From the NCBI RefSeq assembly GCF_016920785.2, contig NW_024609836.1, positions 12,740,018 through 12,804,017 on the forward strand: 64,000 bases of DNA, written 5' to 3'. The DNA comes from Ixodes scapularis. Lineage: Eukaryota > Arthropoda > Arachnida > Ixodida > Ixodidae. Shown here piece after piece: positions 23,601 through 32,959 of this stretch. The translations under genes and the position numbers were made by a program. Numbering within the stretch: position 1 is the first letter of the stretch; every line of letters begins with the position of its first letter. Below the pieces are notes generated by a model. The model was given only the letters and a program-made list of their open reading frames with translations, made no database searches and was not told the origin of the DNA.

Positions 23601-24855
23601 GACTGGTGCCGGTTCCTTTCACCACCAGAAGAGGAAGGCGTGCCTCTCGGGTCTTGTAAGTGACGTCAACCTCCAGTGTACCCATGATGTCGAGCCGCTC
23701 GTGGGTGTAGGATTGTAGCTGGAGTGCAGAGGGTTGAAGATTAGTGGTCGAGAGGTCCAGAACTCGGAAAGTCTCTGAGCTGATCACGGTGCAGGCGGAG
23801 CCTGAGTCCACCTCCATGGATAAAGCATGTCCGTTGATCGCAACCTCTGCGAATACAGCGGGGGTGACGGAGCTGACTGTCGACAGTGACTGAAGAACCG
23901 GAACCTCCTCCACAGGTTGACCCGTGTGGCAAACGGACGGCGTCACGTGGTATACGTCCTGATCTGGGGGATCGGTTGCTTCTGTCAGCTGGTGATTACG
24001 GCCTCTGGGCCGCCGTTCGGAGTCAGGTGGTCGCTCAGAAGCCTTGCCCTGTTTCTTTTTTCCTTTTGCCGCTTTTTTACGGCAGGCCTTCTGCAGGTGT
24101 CCTTTGTTGCCGCAGAAGTGGCATACGACACTGGCGTAGGAACAGTTTGCAGCGTCGTGTGAGCCCGTGCATCTCCAGCACTGGACATGAGAAGATCGAT
24201 CGTTGGTGGAAGCGCTACCACTGGGGGGCTTCCGCGGCGCCTGTGCCACTCGGTTTTGCTCTTGGCGAGCTTCTGACCTGGTGCGACGAAGTTCTTCTGT
24301 CTTAACGGCTGCTTCCTCAGCAGCCCGAGCCATCTGAACAGCCTTGGTCAGTGTGAGCTCTGGTTCAGCCAACAGTCGGCGCTGAAGGGTCTCGTCGCGC
24401 AAGCCGCATACCAGTCGGTCGCACAGTAGACGATCAAGCCAGTCCTCAAACTCGCAATGACGAGCGAGATGCCGAAGTGCAGCGAGGTAGGCCGGCACTG
24501 TCTCTCCTTGGAGCTGATCCCGTTTGTTGAATCGAAAGCGTTCCGAGGTGACAGAGGGCTTGCTGACGAAGTGGGTATCCAGTTTAGCTACGATGTCAGC
24601 GTATGGTGTCTGCATCGGCGTCTTGGGGGCACACAGGGAGCGAAGGAGTGTGTAGGTGTCCACTCCGCAGGCACTACAGAGGATGGCTTTCCGCTTGTCA
24701 TCGGTTGCGATGTTCTGAGCTTGAAAGTAAAATTCAAGCCGTTCCCGGTACACGGGCCAAGCGGCTGGCTGATCCGGCGAAAATTCAGCCAGGGCGAGGT
24801 ATGGGGCCGAAGGAGCCATCACAACAGTCGGAGTATCTTTGTCCGGGGAAGACAT
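20674..24855 (-). CDS. gag-pol: Gag-Pol polyprotein of element 1
   Basis: Single open frame; the first ATG (24855) opens MSSPDKDTPTVV, and the frame is open a little further upstream without an ATG. Counting from that upstream end (24942), Gag spans about residues 30-250. Two zinc knuckles follow: CWRC...C at 255-267 and CHFCGNKGHLQKAC at 274-287. The protease motif VDSG is at 378-381. Reverse transcriptase has YLDD at 663-666. RNase H has D812 and TDHK at 878-881. Integrase has HSAHPG (H1031, H1034) with CATC (C1064, C1067), then D1095, SDNG D1149 and E1185. A GPY/F-like module with CPGDSVFAR and GPVSYQVKL lies near the C-terminus, followed by a Ser/Thr-rich tail. All catalytic residues I can check are present. 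It encodes the particle protein and the enzymes for reverse transcription and chromosomal integration. One fused frame suggests no frameshift control. Confidence 0.93.
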   Translation of the reverse strand: MSSPDKDTPTVVMAPSAPYLALAEFSPDQPAAWPVYRERLEFYFQAQNIATDDKRKAILCSACGVDTYTLLRSLCAPKTPMQTPYADIVAKLDTHFVSKPSVTSERFRFNKRDQLQGETVPAYLAALRHLARHCEFEDWLDRLLCDRLVCGLRDETLQRRLLAEPELTLTKAVQMARAAEEAAVKTEELRRTRSEARQEQNRVAQAPRKPPSGSASTNDRSSHVQCWRCTGSHDAANCSYASVVCHFCGNKGHLQKACRKKAAKGKKKQGKASERPPDSERRPRGRNHQLTEATDPPDQDVYHVTPSVCHTGQPVEEVPVLQSLSTVSSVTPAVFAEVAINGHALSMEVDSGSACTVISSETFRVLDLSTTNLQPSALQLQSYTHERLDIMGTLEVDVTYKTREARLPLLVVKGTGTSLLGRDWFPALGIGLSGVKQLSEERTLRQQPVSVVVAEFPEVFKEGLGKSKGLPVRIEVAPAATPRFLKARQVPVALRPRVEAAIDILVEQGVYQPVRNSRWSTPVVPIVKKNGKIRLCGDYKCTVNPVLQWETYPLPTTEQLFANLAGCKVFSRLDLDQAYQQLTVDDETADLLTVNTHRGLFRVTRLPFGVATAVAIFQRYMEELLAGLPMVHVYLDDIIVGGRTEVEHHRNLRAVLNRIQEDGVRLSKDKCAFGVPEVVFLGYRIDSQGIYPTEEKVKALKEAPAPKDKQQLQSFLGLLNFYNRFLRGAAHTLEPLHRLLGKDSPWKWGPDEDQAFINAKKLLESSAVLRHYDVHKPLVLACDASPYGLGFVLSHENLPGLEAPVAYGSRTMTPTERNYSQTDREALAVVSGVKKFHQYLYGRHFKIYTDHKPLLGLLHHSKPIPAVLSPRLLRWNLLLGQYDYELVYRPGRQMGNADSFSRLPLPTKDFQPPPLEDVLLLEAAPERPVDAERIARLTKHDPKLSRILRWIKHGWPDEKPSEEFQPYYVRRDELSAYRDCILWGSRVVVPPSLRPEILKILHSAHPGMVRMKGLARGYVWWPGLDKGIEEQVRTCATCQVTRDSPPQAPVHPWECSSRPWSRLHLDFAGPFQGKTFFLVVDSYSKWLEVRITKSTSAATVVRELRRMFATHGLPDVVVSDNGPAFASEEFRTFLARNNIRQALVSPYHPSSNGQAERFVQDTKKALRRLRGADIDVCLTRFLFEQHILPSTSTGRSPAELMMSRQLRSALDTVHPDHQRYVEQRQEKHAQSSRTMREFCPGDSVFARSFALGRPRWVPAVVYSRSGPVSYQVKLQDGTSWKRHVDHIRRRTSDMPDIPDTRDRAPDSGGAELDPQETRDDAGSAARRSMPGTSRTESEETPAEARLTPAAAPGSPSPAAARSTDSSESNSTSPIALRRSSRTTRHPAHLKEFV

Positions 24856-25003
24856 GTCGGGTCCAAGGAGGGTGAACACAATGGAGGGTGGCCACACCCA
24901 AGAGTTCTGGTTTCGGAGCGCAGCGCAGGGCTTCACGCGCAAAACGGGACGTAGTACGCTCTGACGCCGTACATACGTGGAAGGCGAGTCCGGGGATCAC
25001 TTG

Positions 25004-25014
25004 CCTCGTCGCCA
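25004..25014 (-). other. Primer-binding site of element 1
   Basis: On the coding strand, two bases after the 5' LTR, TGGCGACGAGG. TGG is the complement of the tRNA CCA end, and a TGGCGAC start is usual for Mag-lineage elements primed by a tRNA-Ser; the tRNA identity is inferred. Confidence 0.7.
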
Positions 25015-25016
25015 GT

Positions 25017-25304
25017 TGTTGGGTCCTTGATACGTAAGAACGCAACTTTATTAGAGTATATATCCAGCCCGTGTGGCTGGTCGGGATTACATTCTGGAGG
25101 GTCGCTCCAACGCTCGGCGGGAACGCGCGCGGTCTCGCGGGGGCGCAGAGTCCGCAGGCGCGCGAGGCACGCGAAAACGAAACCTGACACGCGCCCGGTT
25201 CGGTGCTCTCCGGACGCGTGGTTCCATCTGGTACAACGCAGGGGAACTTCAATATACGCGACTCCTCGGTGAGGACCGGGGCGCGAGAACTCGAATACAC
25301 AACA
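25017..25304 (-). repeat. 5' LTR of element 1
   Basis: 288 bp, TG...CA on the plus strand. Should contain the Pol II promoter and polyadenylation signal; a TTTATT (AATAAA on the coding strand) lies near 25045. Confidence 0.93.
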
Positions 25305-25309
25305 CAAAT

Positions 25310-26830
25310 TTGCCCGATACCTTTCAACATCGAATGGACATTAGTGTCGATGATACAAAGAGCAAGTTTGTGATGGCGTATATGAATTACGTCATTTTCC
25401 CCAATCTTTCAAGAAATACCTTGAACATCTTAGGATTGTCCTCAAGCAAATGCAATCTGCCAACTTGACAGTTCACCCTGAAAAGGAAATCAACCTTCTC
25501 GGCTTTGCTGTTAACCCGAGTTTTTCACCCCAATCGGGACAAGATGTGTGCGATAACCGATTGCCTGCAGTGATTGCCCTCGGCTCTCGAAGGCAATCAC
25601 CGACTTCGCTTCGTTAGTTTTCGGGTCTTTTTAGCCTGTTTGTTGTTCAGACTCATGCCAGCGACTCTGGCCTTGGTGCAGTCGTGCTTCAGGAACACAA
25701 CGGTGTTCTTCGGCCAGTTGCCTTTACCAGCCGCATGCCGACACCGGCCAAACACTACTATTATGCAATGGAAAAGAAGTGTCTTGCCATTATTTTTACC
25801 CTAAAAAAATTTAGCATGTATTTCAATGGCACATACTTTCAGACCCAGACCAATCAAGTGTTTTCCTGGCCGAATAATTTGCGGAATCAAGTCGGACGTC
25901 TCGCACAATCAGCTTCGACATTACAGGCATGCCACTAAGCCACTACATACAAGACGGGAGTTTTGTTGCGGCAGATCTGCTCTCGTGTGCTCCTTTGCAG
26001 GTCCTCCCCACTCAGGACGAACATGCATGGGTGGGAATACCTGGCATTGTGGCCGACACATCAGTCAGAATGGGGGACGTTGGTGATCAGAGAACTTTGC
26101 AAGGCACAGTGGGAGGGGAAACTCCGTCTACGGGTGTGCGAGAAGCTTGCAGAACAAAGGGTAGGCCGCACCGAGAGCAACGGTAGGTACGACTCATACT
26201 TGCTGAGAGAGAATGGACTTGTTCTCAGCTACATTTTTCAAGCAGACGATGCCGCCCATGGCTCGCCTTTCAGGATTGTGAAACTTCGAACGCCGTTCAT
26301 CAGTCACTTCCATGATTCAGCCTCATCAGGTCACAGCAGCAGCAGTATGACTTGCAATAATTTACGCCATGTCGAGACTTGACCAGGAATCAGGCAGGAT
26401 ATACTGAAGTGTGCCCACACTTGTCCAGGATGTCAGAAGTCAAAGCCACGTGAAGGCCACCTACCAGGGTTTATACAGCCAATCGTAAGCCACTCTCCTT
26501 GGCAGATTGTTGGCTGTGACCCGTGATGGGATCGTTTCCTCATAATCCGTACAGTAATCAGCATCTTCCTGTCGTGACTGATCACTTCAAGAAATCGGTT
26601 GAATTGCTCCCTTTACAGAAGCTTCTTTCGAAAAAAATCTGGGATTGCCTTCTCGCCGTCCTTACCACAGTCGGCTTTCTTTCAGAGCTCATGGTGGATT
26701 ATACTTCCGGAGCAAGGTTGTCTCGACATCTGTGCTGTGCTTGGCATGCAGTACAAGCTCACTTTTTCGCAGTGTTTATAGTCTGTTGTGCCGCCTAGCT
26801 GTTCGTTGGCAGATGCATCACATGCACAGC
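25310..26830 (+). pseudogene. Old Ty3-type retrotransposon, 3' half (RT, RNase H, integrase)
   Basis: Continues the relic at 18500-20370 on the far side of element 1. RT palm and thumb remain at about 25310-25530 (FVMAYMNYVIF, then out of frame LEHLRIVLKQMQ, NLLGFAVNPS). RNase H follows at about 25640-25860 (ASDSGLGAVVLQEHNGVLRP, AMEKKCLAIIFTLKKF). Integrase is at about 26520-26800 (FPHNPYSNQHLPVVTDHFKK, KKIWDCLLAV). Where active RTs have Y-x-D-D this copy reads YMNY, so both catalytic aspartates are gone. Frameshifts and stops occur throughout. I did not identify its LTRs. Confidence 0.78.
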
Positions 26831-27480
26831 GAAAGGGAACATAAAAGCAGCATAATATATTATTGGTTTTCCAGGGAAACGAACACAAGACGTGTACACT
26901 TAGAGTATAGAGTATTGCTTCTTACATCTGGTCAGTGTGGTCATTGCTTCAGTTACTATGGTCAATTAAAGTGGTGTCTTTTTCTTACATTCAATCAATG
27001 GATATTGTTTCAGGTGCTTCTGGCACGCTGCCTATAGGCCGTGGATGCTATGGTTGTGACGGCGACTGGGGAAAAGCAACTGGCGACCACTGCCCTCCTG
27101 CATGGTGAAAACAAATAGGAACCGAACGCCAGCAACACTTTTTCGGGGTTCCTGTGTTCTGATCGCTGCGACTGAATAAAGTGTTTTTGTTTTACTGGGT
27201 ATAAAACCATGTTTCTCTCACCACAAAAGTAATCAATGCATCATCCAACGGTTGGTCTTCACACAAATGTATTGTTAGCCGTTAGAGTCAAGTGACAACT
27301 TACTACTGGCCACTTCAAAGCTGTAATCGATTTGCATAACTTCTCACCAAGAACACTCGGGGTTTTGTTGGCTGCCATCTTTGCGGCGCTTCTGTGCAAA
27401 TATTTCCATACTCCGTTTCACCTTACAACTGACTGCAGTGGACGCTACGAGCTATTGGAGCCAATGGTCAATAAGTTACA
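26831..27480. other. No gene recognised
   Basis: Presumed flank or degraded 3' end of the old Ty3 element. No LTR pair or open coding region seen. Confidence 0.4.
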
Positions 27481-28336
27481 AATAGCAGTGCCCTTAGCGG
27501 TTCAGGTGCACTCTCGGAGCAGGAGACTGTCAATAAGTAGTTTCGGTTTCGCCGGGTTTAGAATCTTTCGTCTGCTATTGTCTCCACATTGCCGTTGCTC
27601 ACGTCGTCGTGGATTGCTCCACACTTGTGAACGATGCACTAAGTGCCCTTTTCTTCTCGTCGCTACAAATCTGACACGGCGAATAATGAAACAATTAATA
27701 TTGCTGGCACGGGTTTTGAGCGAGAACGTTCCAACGGCGAACTGAACGTAGAGCGACGTACGCCAAATGCCGTGCCAGCTCGCTGCGTGCATTTGTTTGC
27801 CACCTTGAAAACATCAACTGAGATTAGCACACGTTTTATAACACCCTTGCTTCACCAATCGCTATTTGCAATTGGTTTAACACAATACACGACGAAGCTC
27901 ACTGTACGAGAACGTTCAAGCGCAAATTTGCGCCTTTTGCTACGTTGCTGTCTGAAAATTGGCCGCAGAAACAAGGGTGTTGTAGAAACAGAGTACTAGT
28001 CTCAGTGGCTGTTCTCAAGGTTGCAAACAAATGCATGCGGTGAACTGGCATGGCATTCGTCGATCTGCAGTCACTTGACTTCACCGTCATGGCGTTTTTG
28101 CTCGTCCCCCGTGTCAGAAAAAATCCTAATTGTTTCATTATTCGCTGCAGCTGATATGTAGTAACGAGAAGAAAAGGGTACTTATTGCATCGCGCGCAAG
28201 TGTGGAGCATCCACAACATGAGCAATGATGGTGCGGAGACAAGAGCACAACAGATGGACAACCCAGTGAAACTGAAACTACCCGTTGACAGTCTCCTACT
28301 CCCAGAGTGCACCTGAACCATTAGGGGCACTGCAAT
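27481..28336. mobile_element. Foldback element with ~370-bp inverted arms
   Basis: Left arm about 27486-27865 and right arm about 27960-28332 are inverted copies. Shared words include GGTTCAGGTGCACTCT, AGGAGACTGTCAA, TGCTCCACACTTG, CCCTTTTCTTCTCGT, AATAATGAAACAATTA and GCATTTGTTTGC. Ends read CAGTGCCC inward, reminiscent of hAT-type CAG(T/G)G termini. The ~100-bp centre is non-coding. The right tip was struck by LTR element 2: CAGTGC-complement sequence abuts its LTR at 28337, and matching end sequence resumes after 32817. No clear direct duplication of the foldback itself. Confidence 0.75.
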
Positions 28337-28522
28337 TGTTGTGACCGTGGGCGTCCGAGTGCGACCACATGGTCGCCAGGCAAAAGGAACACAACTACCC
28401 CGTGTGACAGCTCGTCAAAAAGTGCCTTTAATCGTAAATCAGCAACCGGAAGAAGCTTCGCTTCCGGTAAGCCCGCAGCACGACACATGTGGTGCCATCT
28501 ATTGCCAGATGTCCTCACTACA
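28337..28522 (-). repeat. 3' LTR of element 2
   Basis: 186 bp, TGTTGTGACC...TCACTACA on the plus strand; three differences from 32632-32817. Confidence 0.92.
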
Positions 28523-28536
28523 TCTCTCCTTCGAGC
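28523..28536 (-). other. Polypurine tract of element 2
   Basis: Coding strand reads CTCGAAGGAGAGA directly before the 3' LTR, a short purine-rich primer site. Confidence 0.55.
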
Positions 28537-28560
28537 TCGAGGGAGCTTTACCTCGTGCTT

Positions 28561-29865
28561 TCACAAGTTAAGTCTTTGAGGAGGCTTGACTTGCCGCCCC
28601 GAACGTGTGACGCGTATACCCGGTGGGGGAGACTGCCATGTAGAACTGGGCACCACCGCTGAATCGCCTGTTGGTCTTTCGGCTACAGGAACTGGCCCGT
28701 CTGAAGTTGCAGGCTGGGTGCAAACAAAGTCGCTTGGCTGGCTGGGAGTACTGGGCGTAAACGGCACCAAGTGGCGACGGTTGCGCTGGACAACACCCCT
28801 TGGCGTCTCGACCACGTAGGAGCGCGGCCGTTTGGCCGGGCTCAGCACCCTAGCAGCACATGGTATATCTTGTACCCACACCTCTTCCCCTGCTTCCAGA
28901 GGGCGCAGTGACTGGGCGGCGTGACGCCTGTTGAAGTCCTTGCATTGATGGCTCTTCACGCTCTGGTCCCTGCTCTTGACGAGCTTTGGCGACGGCCACT
29001 TCGGCATCAGCGACGCAGGTAACCCTGGCAGCCTGGTCCGGAGACGACGACCCATGAGCAGCTCCGAAGGGCTGTAGCCGGTCACTCCGGGTGTGTCCCG
29101 GTACACCAGTAACGCCATGTGCGGATCCTCTGCCTTCACGAAGAGCTCCTTCAGTGTTCGAACCATGCGCTCTGCCTCGCCATTCGCTTGCGGGTACCTC
29201 GGACTGCTCGTACGGTGGGCGAACCCATACAAGGCTGCGAAAGAGGCGAATTCCGTTGACGAAAACTGCGGACCGTTATCGGAGACCACAGTCTCCGGAA
29301 TCCCAAAGCGGGCAAAGGAACTCTTCATAGCCGCGATGACGGAGCTTGATGTTGTGGTCGCAAGACTGACCACCTCGGGGAAACGGGAATAGTAGTCAAC
29401 CATGACCACGTAGTTGCGTCCTTGCAGCTCAAAGAGGTCAACCCCAATACGTTGCCAGGGGCGATCGGGTGTAGGAGTCCCGAGAAGCGGCTCGCAGCGC
29501 TGAATTCTTGTTTGGGCACAACGCTCGCACGTCCCCACCAGTTGCTCCAGCTCGCTGTTCAAGGTTGGCCACCACACTGAGTCGCGAGCCCTTGCCTTGC
29601 ATCTTCCCACGCCTTGGTGGCCCTCGTGGAGTAATGTTAGCATCTCCTTCTGAAGAGTCTGAGGAACCACGATGCGACAGTCCTTCAGCAACAGGCCCTC
29701 GAAGGCTGTGATGTTGCCTCGCTCCTTCCAGAAAGCCCTAAGATGAACTGGAACGTTGGACACCTTCTTGGGCCACCCATCCTTGCAGAATCGGAGTAGG
29801 CCGGCACAGACTCCATCCTCTGCTTGGTGCTGGCGAAGGCGATCGAGGCGAGTGGATGCAAGACT
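28561..29865 (-). pseudogene. pol: Integrase part of element 2 Pol (downstream of an in-frame stop)
   Basis: Same reading frame as the upstream Gag-Pol segment and separated from it only by TAA at 29866-29868; there is no ATG at the junction. Visible integrase features: HEGHQG and CERC (HHCC zinc site), GVDLFEL (first D), SDNGPQF (second D), NGEAERMVRTLKE (E), then a C-terminal module with LEAGEEVWV and a Pro/Ser-rich tail ending QVKPPQRLNL. The enzyme would insert the cDNA into chromosomes. It can be made only if the stop is read through, so I class it as broken, though otherwise open over about 430 codons. Confidence 0.8.
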
Positions 29866-32580
29866 TTAGATGTGCTTGAGCAGTGACCCAACGAAGAGCT
29901 CGACGGTGTCTACTTTGGTGCCGGCAGCCTGTACAGGAGCTCGGGAAAGGGTGTCTGCTGTCGCCAGGAGCTTCCCCGGTACATAGAGAACATTGTACTG
30001 GTAGGCCATAAGCCGCATCCTCAGGCGCTGAATGCGAGGAGGCATAGTGTCCAGTTCCGCAGATCCCAACAGAGTGACGAGGGGTCGATGATCTGTTTCG
30101 ACATCAAACCTGATGCCACGGACGAACTGGTCGAACCTTTCAACGGCCCATGTGACGGCCAGAGCCTCTTTCTCCGTCTGGCTATACCGGGTTTCCGTCG
30201 GTGTAAGAGATCGCGAAGCGTAGGCAACGGCACGACGCTCTCCCGATGGTTGGTCCTGTAGCAGAACGGCTCCCAGTCCATACGAACTTGCATCAGCCGA
30301 CACTGTGGTATGGTACGAAGGGTCGTACTGGGCCATGCAGACCTTGGAGCTCAACATGCCCTTAAGACGATCAAAGGCAGACTGCTGACTGGGCCCCCAA
30401 CACCATGCACTGTTCTTTTGGAGAAGAGCACGAATCGGTGTAGTCACGTCGGACAGGTGAGGAAGAAAACGGCCTACGTGATTAGCCATGCCGAGAAGTC
30501 TCCTGACACCACTGACGTCCGCTGGGGCCTCCAAGTTGACCAGAGCCTGGACCTTGTCTGGATCGGGGCTGATACCGTCTGCACTGACTGTGACTCCCAA
30601 GAACCTAACAGTGGACGCTGAAAAGACGCACTTGGCCCTGTTCAGTTTCACTCCGGCACTGCTCAGGCGACCCAACACTGTTGCAAGACGCCGGTCATGT
30701 TCCTCTTGGGTGCGTCCGAAAACCAAAATGTCGTCGATCATGTGGACGACTCCGTCGAGACCCTCCAGGATCCTCCCCATTTGACGTTGGAAATACTCCG
30801 GAGCGGAGCAAATTCCAAAAGGAAGGCGACAGAAGCAGTATCTGCCGAACGGGGTAATGAAGGTCGTGAGGAGCTGGCTTTCGGCAGATAGCTTGATCTG
30901 GTGAAAACTGGCTGTAGCGTCGAGCTTGGAAAAGATCCGTGCAGGACCCAGACGTCCCAGGATGTGCTCCACCGATGGGAGGACGTGACGCTCCCGCTGG
31001 ACCACCTGGTTAAGGCGTGTGAGATCGACACAGATCCGGTAACCTCCAGAGGACTTGGGGACGACAACGATACCAGAACACCAGTCCGTCGGATCGTCGA
31101 CTTTGCGGATCACACCGTCAGCTTCTAGCTTATCCAGTTCTTCGCGGACAATGTTATGAAGGGGAATCGGAATGCGGCGAGGAACGCTGAGGGAGAACGG
31201 CTGTGCTCCTGGCTGGAGTCGAATCACATACTCGTCCTTCAGCTCACCCAACCCTTCGAAGATGTCGCTGTGAAGAGGGCTCTGCTGGTTGAGACTGGAG
31301 AGGGCGTCAACGAACTTCACCACACCCAGCTTCTGGATGGCAGGAAACCCCAAAAGAGGCGGGTCTTGCGACGGCAGGACGTAAACCCGCTCCACTACCG
31401 ACTTGCCTTTCCAAGTCAATGTGGCTTGGAAGGTACCGAGAACTCTCAATGGGTGATTGCCCGGTCCAGTGAGCTGCCCTTCAGGCTCTTGGAGACTGCG
31501 AGGTGCTCCGGGAAAAGTGCTTGGCACCACCGTGACTTCGGCTCCGGAGTCCACTTTGAAGTCGACGTCGTACCCGTTGACGGCGACCTTGACAAACTTC
31601 GCTCGGCCCGCGGTCGAAACGGCATGTAGATGAACAGTGCTCAAACTTCGCTTCCGCTTCTCGCAGACATCTTCGAAGTGACCCAGGCGTCGACAGTAGT
31701 GACACTTGGCTTGTCTAGCCGGGCACTCGTTACGGGGGTGCGCTTGACGGCCGCAGAATCTGCAGTTCTTGCTGCCTTCTCTCGGCGACGACGCCGAGTC
31801 TCGCTTGGGAGACGTCTTGGGGGCCGGTTTCCGTCCTTTCTTCACACGTGCTTCATCCAGCTTCAGCTGCTCAGGTGCGACGGCAGCTGTCTCGTCACGA
31901 AAAACGGTCGCCCGCGCCTTGACGGCGTCTTCGTGGATGCGTGCTTGTAGCCGGGCCTCGGCCATGGTGAGGGTCGGACAGCGGCAGAGCTTGTCGGAGA
32001 GTCTCGAGTCGAGAAGTCCTACGACGAAGCGGTCTCTAACGAGCCTGTCCTCGACCTCTGTGGACGGATAGTTGCACTTGCGGACGAGTGCTCGAAGGGC
32101 AGTGTAAAAACTGTCGACGGTTTCCCCTCGTTCCTGGACCCGCCTGTGAAAAAGCACGCTCTCGTACACTTCGTTCGGTGGATGTACGAAGTGCGCCTTG
32201 AACTTGTCTGTTACCGCAGCGAAGGACCGCCATTCCTCTGCGGTGAGGCCTAACGTCTCAAGAACACGTCGCGCCTCTTCGGATCCCATAGTGTACAGTA
32301 ACGTCCACACCTGAACTTCGTCCGACGCTTGGTAGAGGCCTGACGCAAAGCTGAAGTCTTCGAATTGTAGAAACCATTGCGGCCACTTGTCGGGGTTTGC
32401 GAAGTCGAATTTGGGCGGTGGAACCAAGCTCGGGAGTGAGACGACGGGGGCGGTGGCGGCGGCAGCTTCCGTTGTTCTCTCCTGCGACATGACGAGGAAC
32501 GCAGCGACGGTGACGAGAAGACGGAAAGCGTAGCAGTGTGCGACGCGGAGACGACGAGAGGCAGGGCTAGCTGTGAGCAT
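29866..32580 (-). CDS. gag-pol: Gag-protease-RT-RNase H of element 2
   Basis: Open for 904 codons; ATG at 32580, with a second plausible start at 32490 (MSQERTTE). From the first ATG: Gag about 31-260 with WPQWFLQFEDF and a capsid-like helical region. Zinc knuckles are CRFCGRQAHPRNEC (273-286) and CHYCRRLGHFEDVC (293-306). Protease VDSGAE has D344. RT carries LDATASFHQIKL and RLPFGICSAPEYFQR, with the catalytic box M-I-D-D at 614-617. Leu/Tyr before DD is replaced by Ile, as seen in related elements. RNase H has ADAS (D763), TEKEALA (803-809) and ETDHRP (D830). The frame ends at TAA (29866-29868) just after RNase H, cutting off integrase. Otherwise no defect is visible. Confidence 0.88.
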   Translation of the reverse strand: MLTASPASRRLRVAHCYAFRLLVTVAAFLVMSQERTTEAAAATAPVVSLPSLVPPPKFDFANPDKWPQWFLQFEDFSFASGLYQASDEVQVWTLLYTMGSEEARRVLETLGLTAEEWRSFAAVTDKFKAHFVHPPNEVYESVLFHRRVQERGETVDSFYTALRALVRKCNYPSTEVEDRLVRDRFVVGLLDSRLSDKLCRCPTLTMAEARLQARIHEDAVKARATVFRDETAAVAPEQLKLDEARVKKGRKPAPKTSPKRDSASSPREGSKNCRFCGRQAHPRNECPARQAKCHYCRRLGHFEDVCEKRKRSLSTVHLHAVSTAGRAKFVKVAVNGYDVDFKVDSGAEVTVVPSTFPGAPRSLQEPEGQLTGPGNHPLRVLGTFQATLTWKGKSVVERVYVLPSQDPPLLGFPAIQKLGVVKFVDALSSLNQQSPLHSDIFEGLGELKDEYVIRLQPGAQPFSLSVPRRIPIPLHNIVREELDKLEADGVIRKVDDPTDWCSGIVVVPKSSGGYRICVDLTRLNQVVQRERHVLPSVEHILGRLGPARIFSKLDATASFHQIKLSAESQLLTTFITPFGRYCFCRLPFGICSAPEYFQRQMGRILEGLDGVVHMIDDILVFGRTQEEHDRRLATVLGRLSSAGVKLNRAKCVFSASTVRFLGVTVSADGISPDPDKVQALVNLEAPADVSGVRRLLGMANHVGRFLPHLSDVTTPIRALLQKNSAWCWGPSQQSAFDRLKGMLSSKVCMAQYDPSYHTTVSADASSYGLGAVLLQDQPSGERRAVAYASRSLTPTETRYSQTEKEALAVTWAVERFDQFVRGIRFDVETDHRPLVTLLGSAELDTMPPRIQRLRMRLMAYQYNVLYVPGKLLATADTLSRAPVQAAGTKVDTVELFVGSLLKHI

Positions 32581-32616
32581 AGCAGCAGCGAGGAGGACGT
32601 CAGACCGGGAGGCCGG

Positions 32617-32631
32617 CCACTTCTGACACCA
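32617..32631 (-). other. Primer-binding site of element 2
   Basis: Coding strand reads TGGTGTCAGAAGTGG immediately after the 5' LTR, complementary to the 3' end of a tRNA-Leu. Element 3 uses the same primer sequence. Confidence 0.8.
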
Positions 32632-32817
32632 TGTTGTGACCGTGGGCGTCCGAGTGCGACCGCATGGTCGCCAGGCAGAAGGAACACAACGACCCCGTGT
32701 GACAGCTCGTCAAAAAGTGCCTTTAATCGTAAATCAGCAACCGGAAGAAGCTTCGCTTCCGGTAAGCCCGCAGCACGACACATGTGGTGCCATCTATTGC
32801 CAGATGTCCTCACTACA
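32632..32817 (-). repeat. 5' LTR of element 2
   Basis: 186-bp partner of 28337-28522. On the coding strand it begins TGTAGTGAGG and ends GGTCACAACA. Confidence 0.92.
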
Positions 32818-32959
32818 GCTATTTTGCATATTGCCCATTCATAGCTGTTCGAGTTTCCCCATGACCTCCAAAAGGAAGCACATTTCTTTAAGATGGTTTA
32901 TTTTGGGTGACTCGAATTTTGTGAATTGCAGATTATCATGAAACAGCGAGACTAGATAC

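Larger units (their letters stand above)
20376..25304 (-). mobile_element. Ty3/Gypsy LTR retrotransposon, Mag-type (element 1), complete
   Basis: 4,929 bp bounded by two 288-bp LTRs that begin TG and end CA and differ at two positions. It is flanked by the 5-bp duplication CAAAT (20371-20375 and 25305-25309). On the minus strand the order is 5' LTR (25017-25304), primer-binding site, one Gag-Pol frame, purine tract, 3' LTR (20376-20663). It interrupts the RT region of an older Ty3 relic. Intact frame and near-identical LTRs imply a recent insertion. The RT motif context (NTHRGLFRVTRLPFG) suggests the Mag lineage; this needs a tree. Confidence 0.93.
28337..32817 (-). mobile_element. Ty3/Gypsy LTR retrotransposon (element 2), near-intact
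   Basis: 4,481 bp with 186-bp LTRs differing at three positions. Flanks GCAAT (28332-28336) and GCTAT (32818-32822) look like a 5-bp target duplication with one later mutation. Minus-strand order: 5' LTR, tRNA-Leu-type primer site, Gag-protease-RT-RNase H, an in-frame TAA, integrase, purine-rich tract, 3' LTR. RT and integrase motifs resemble the K02A2.6/Mag-type assemblage, but the lineage is not certain. Confidence 0.9.
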
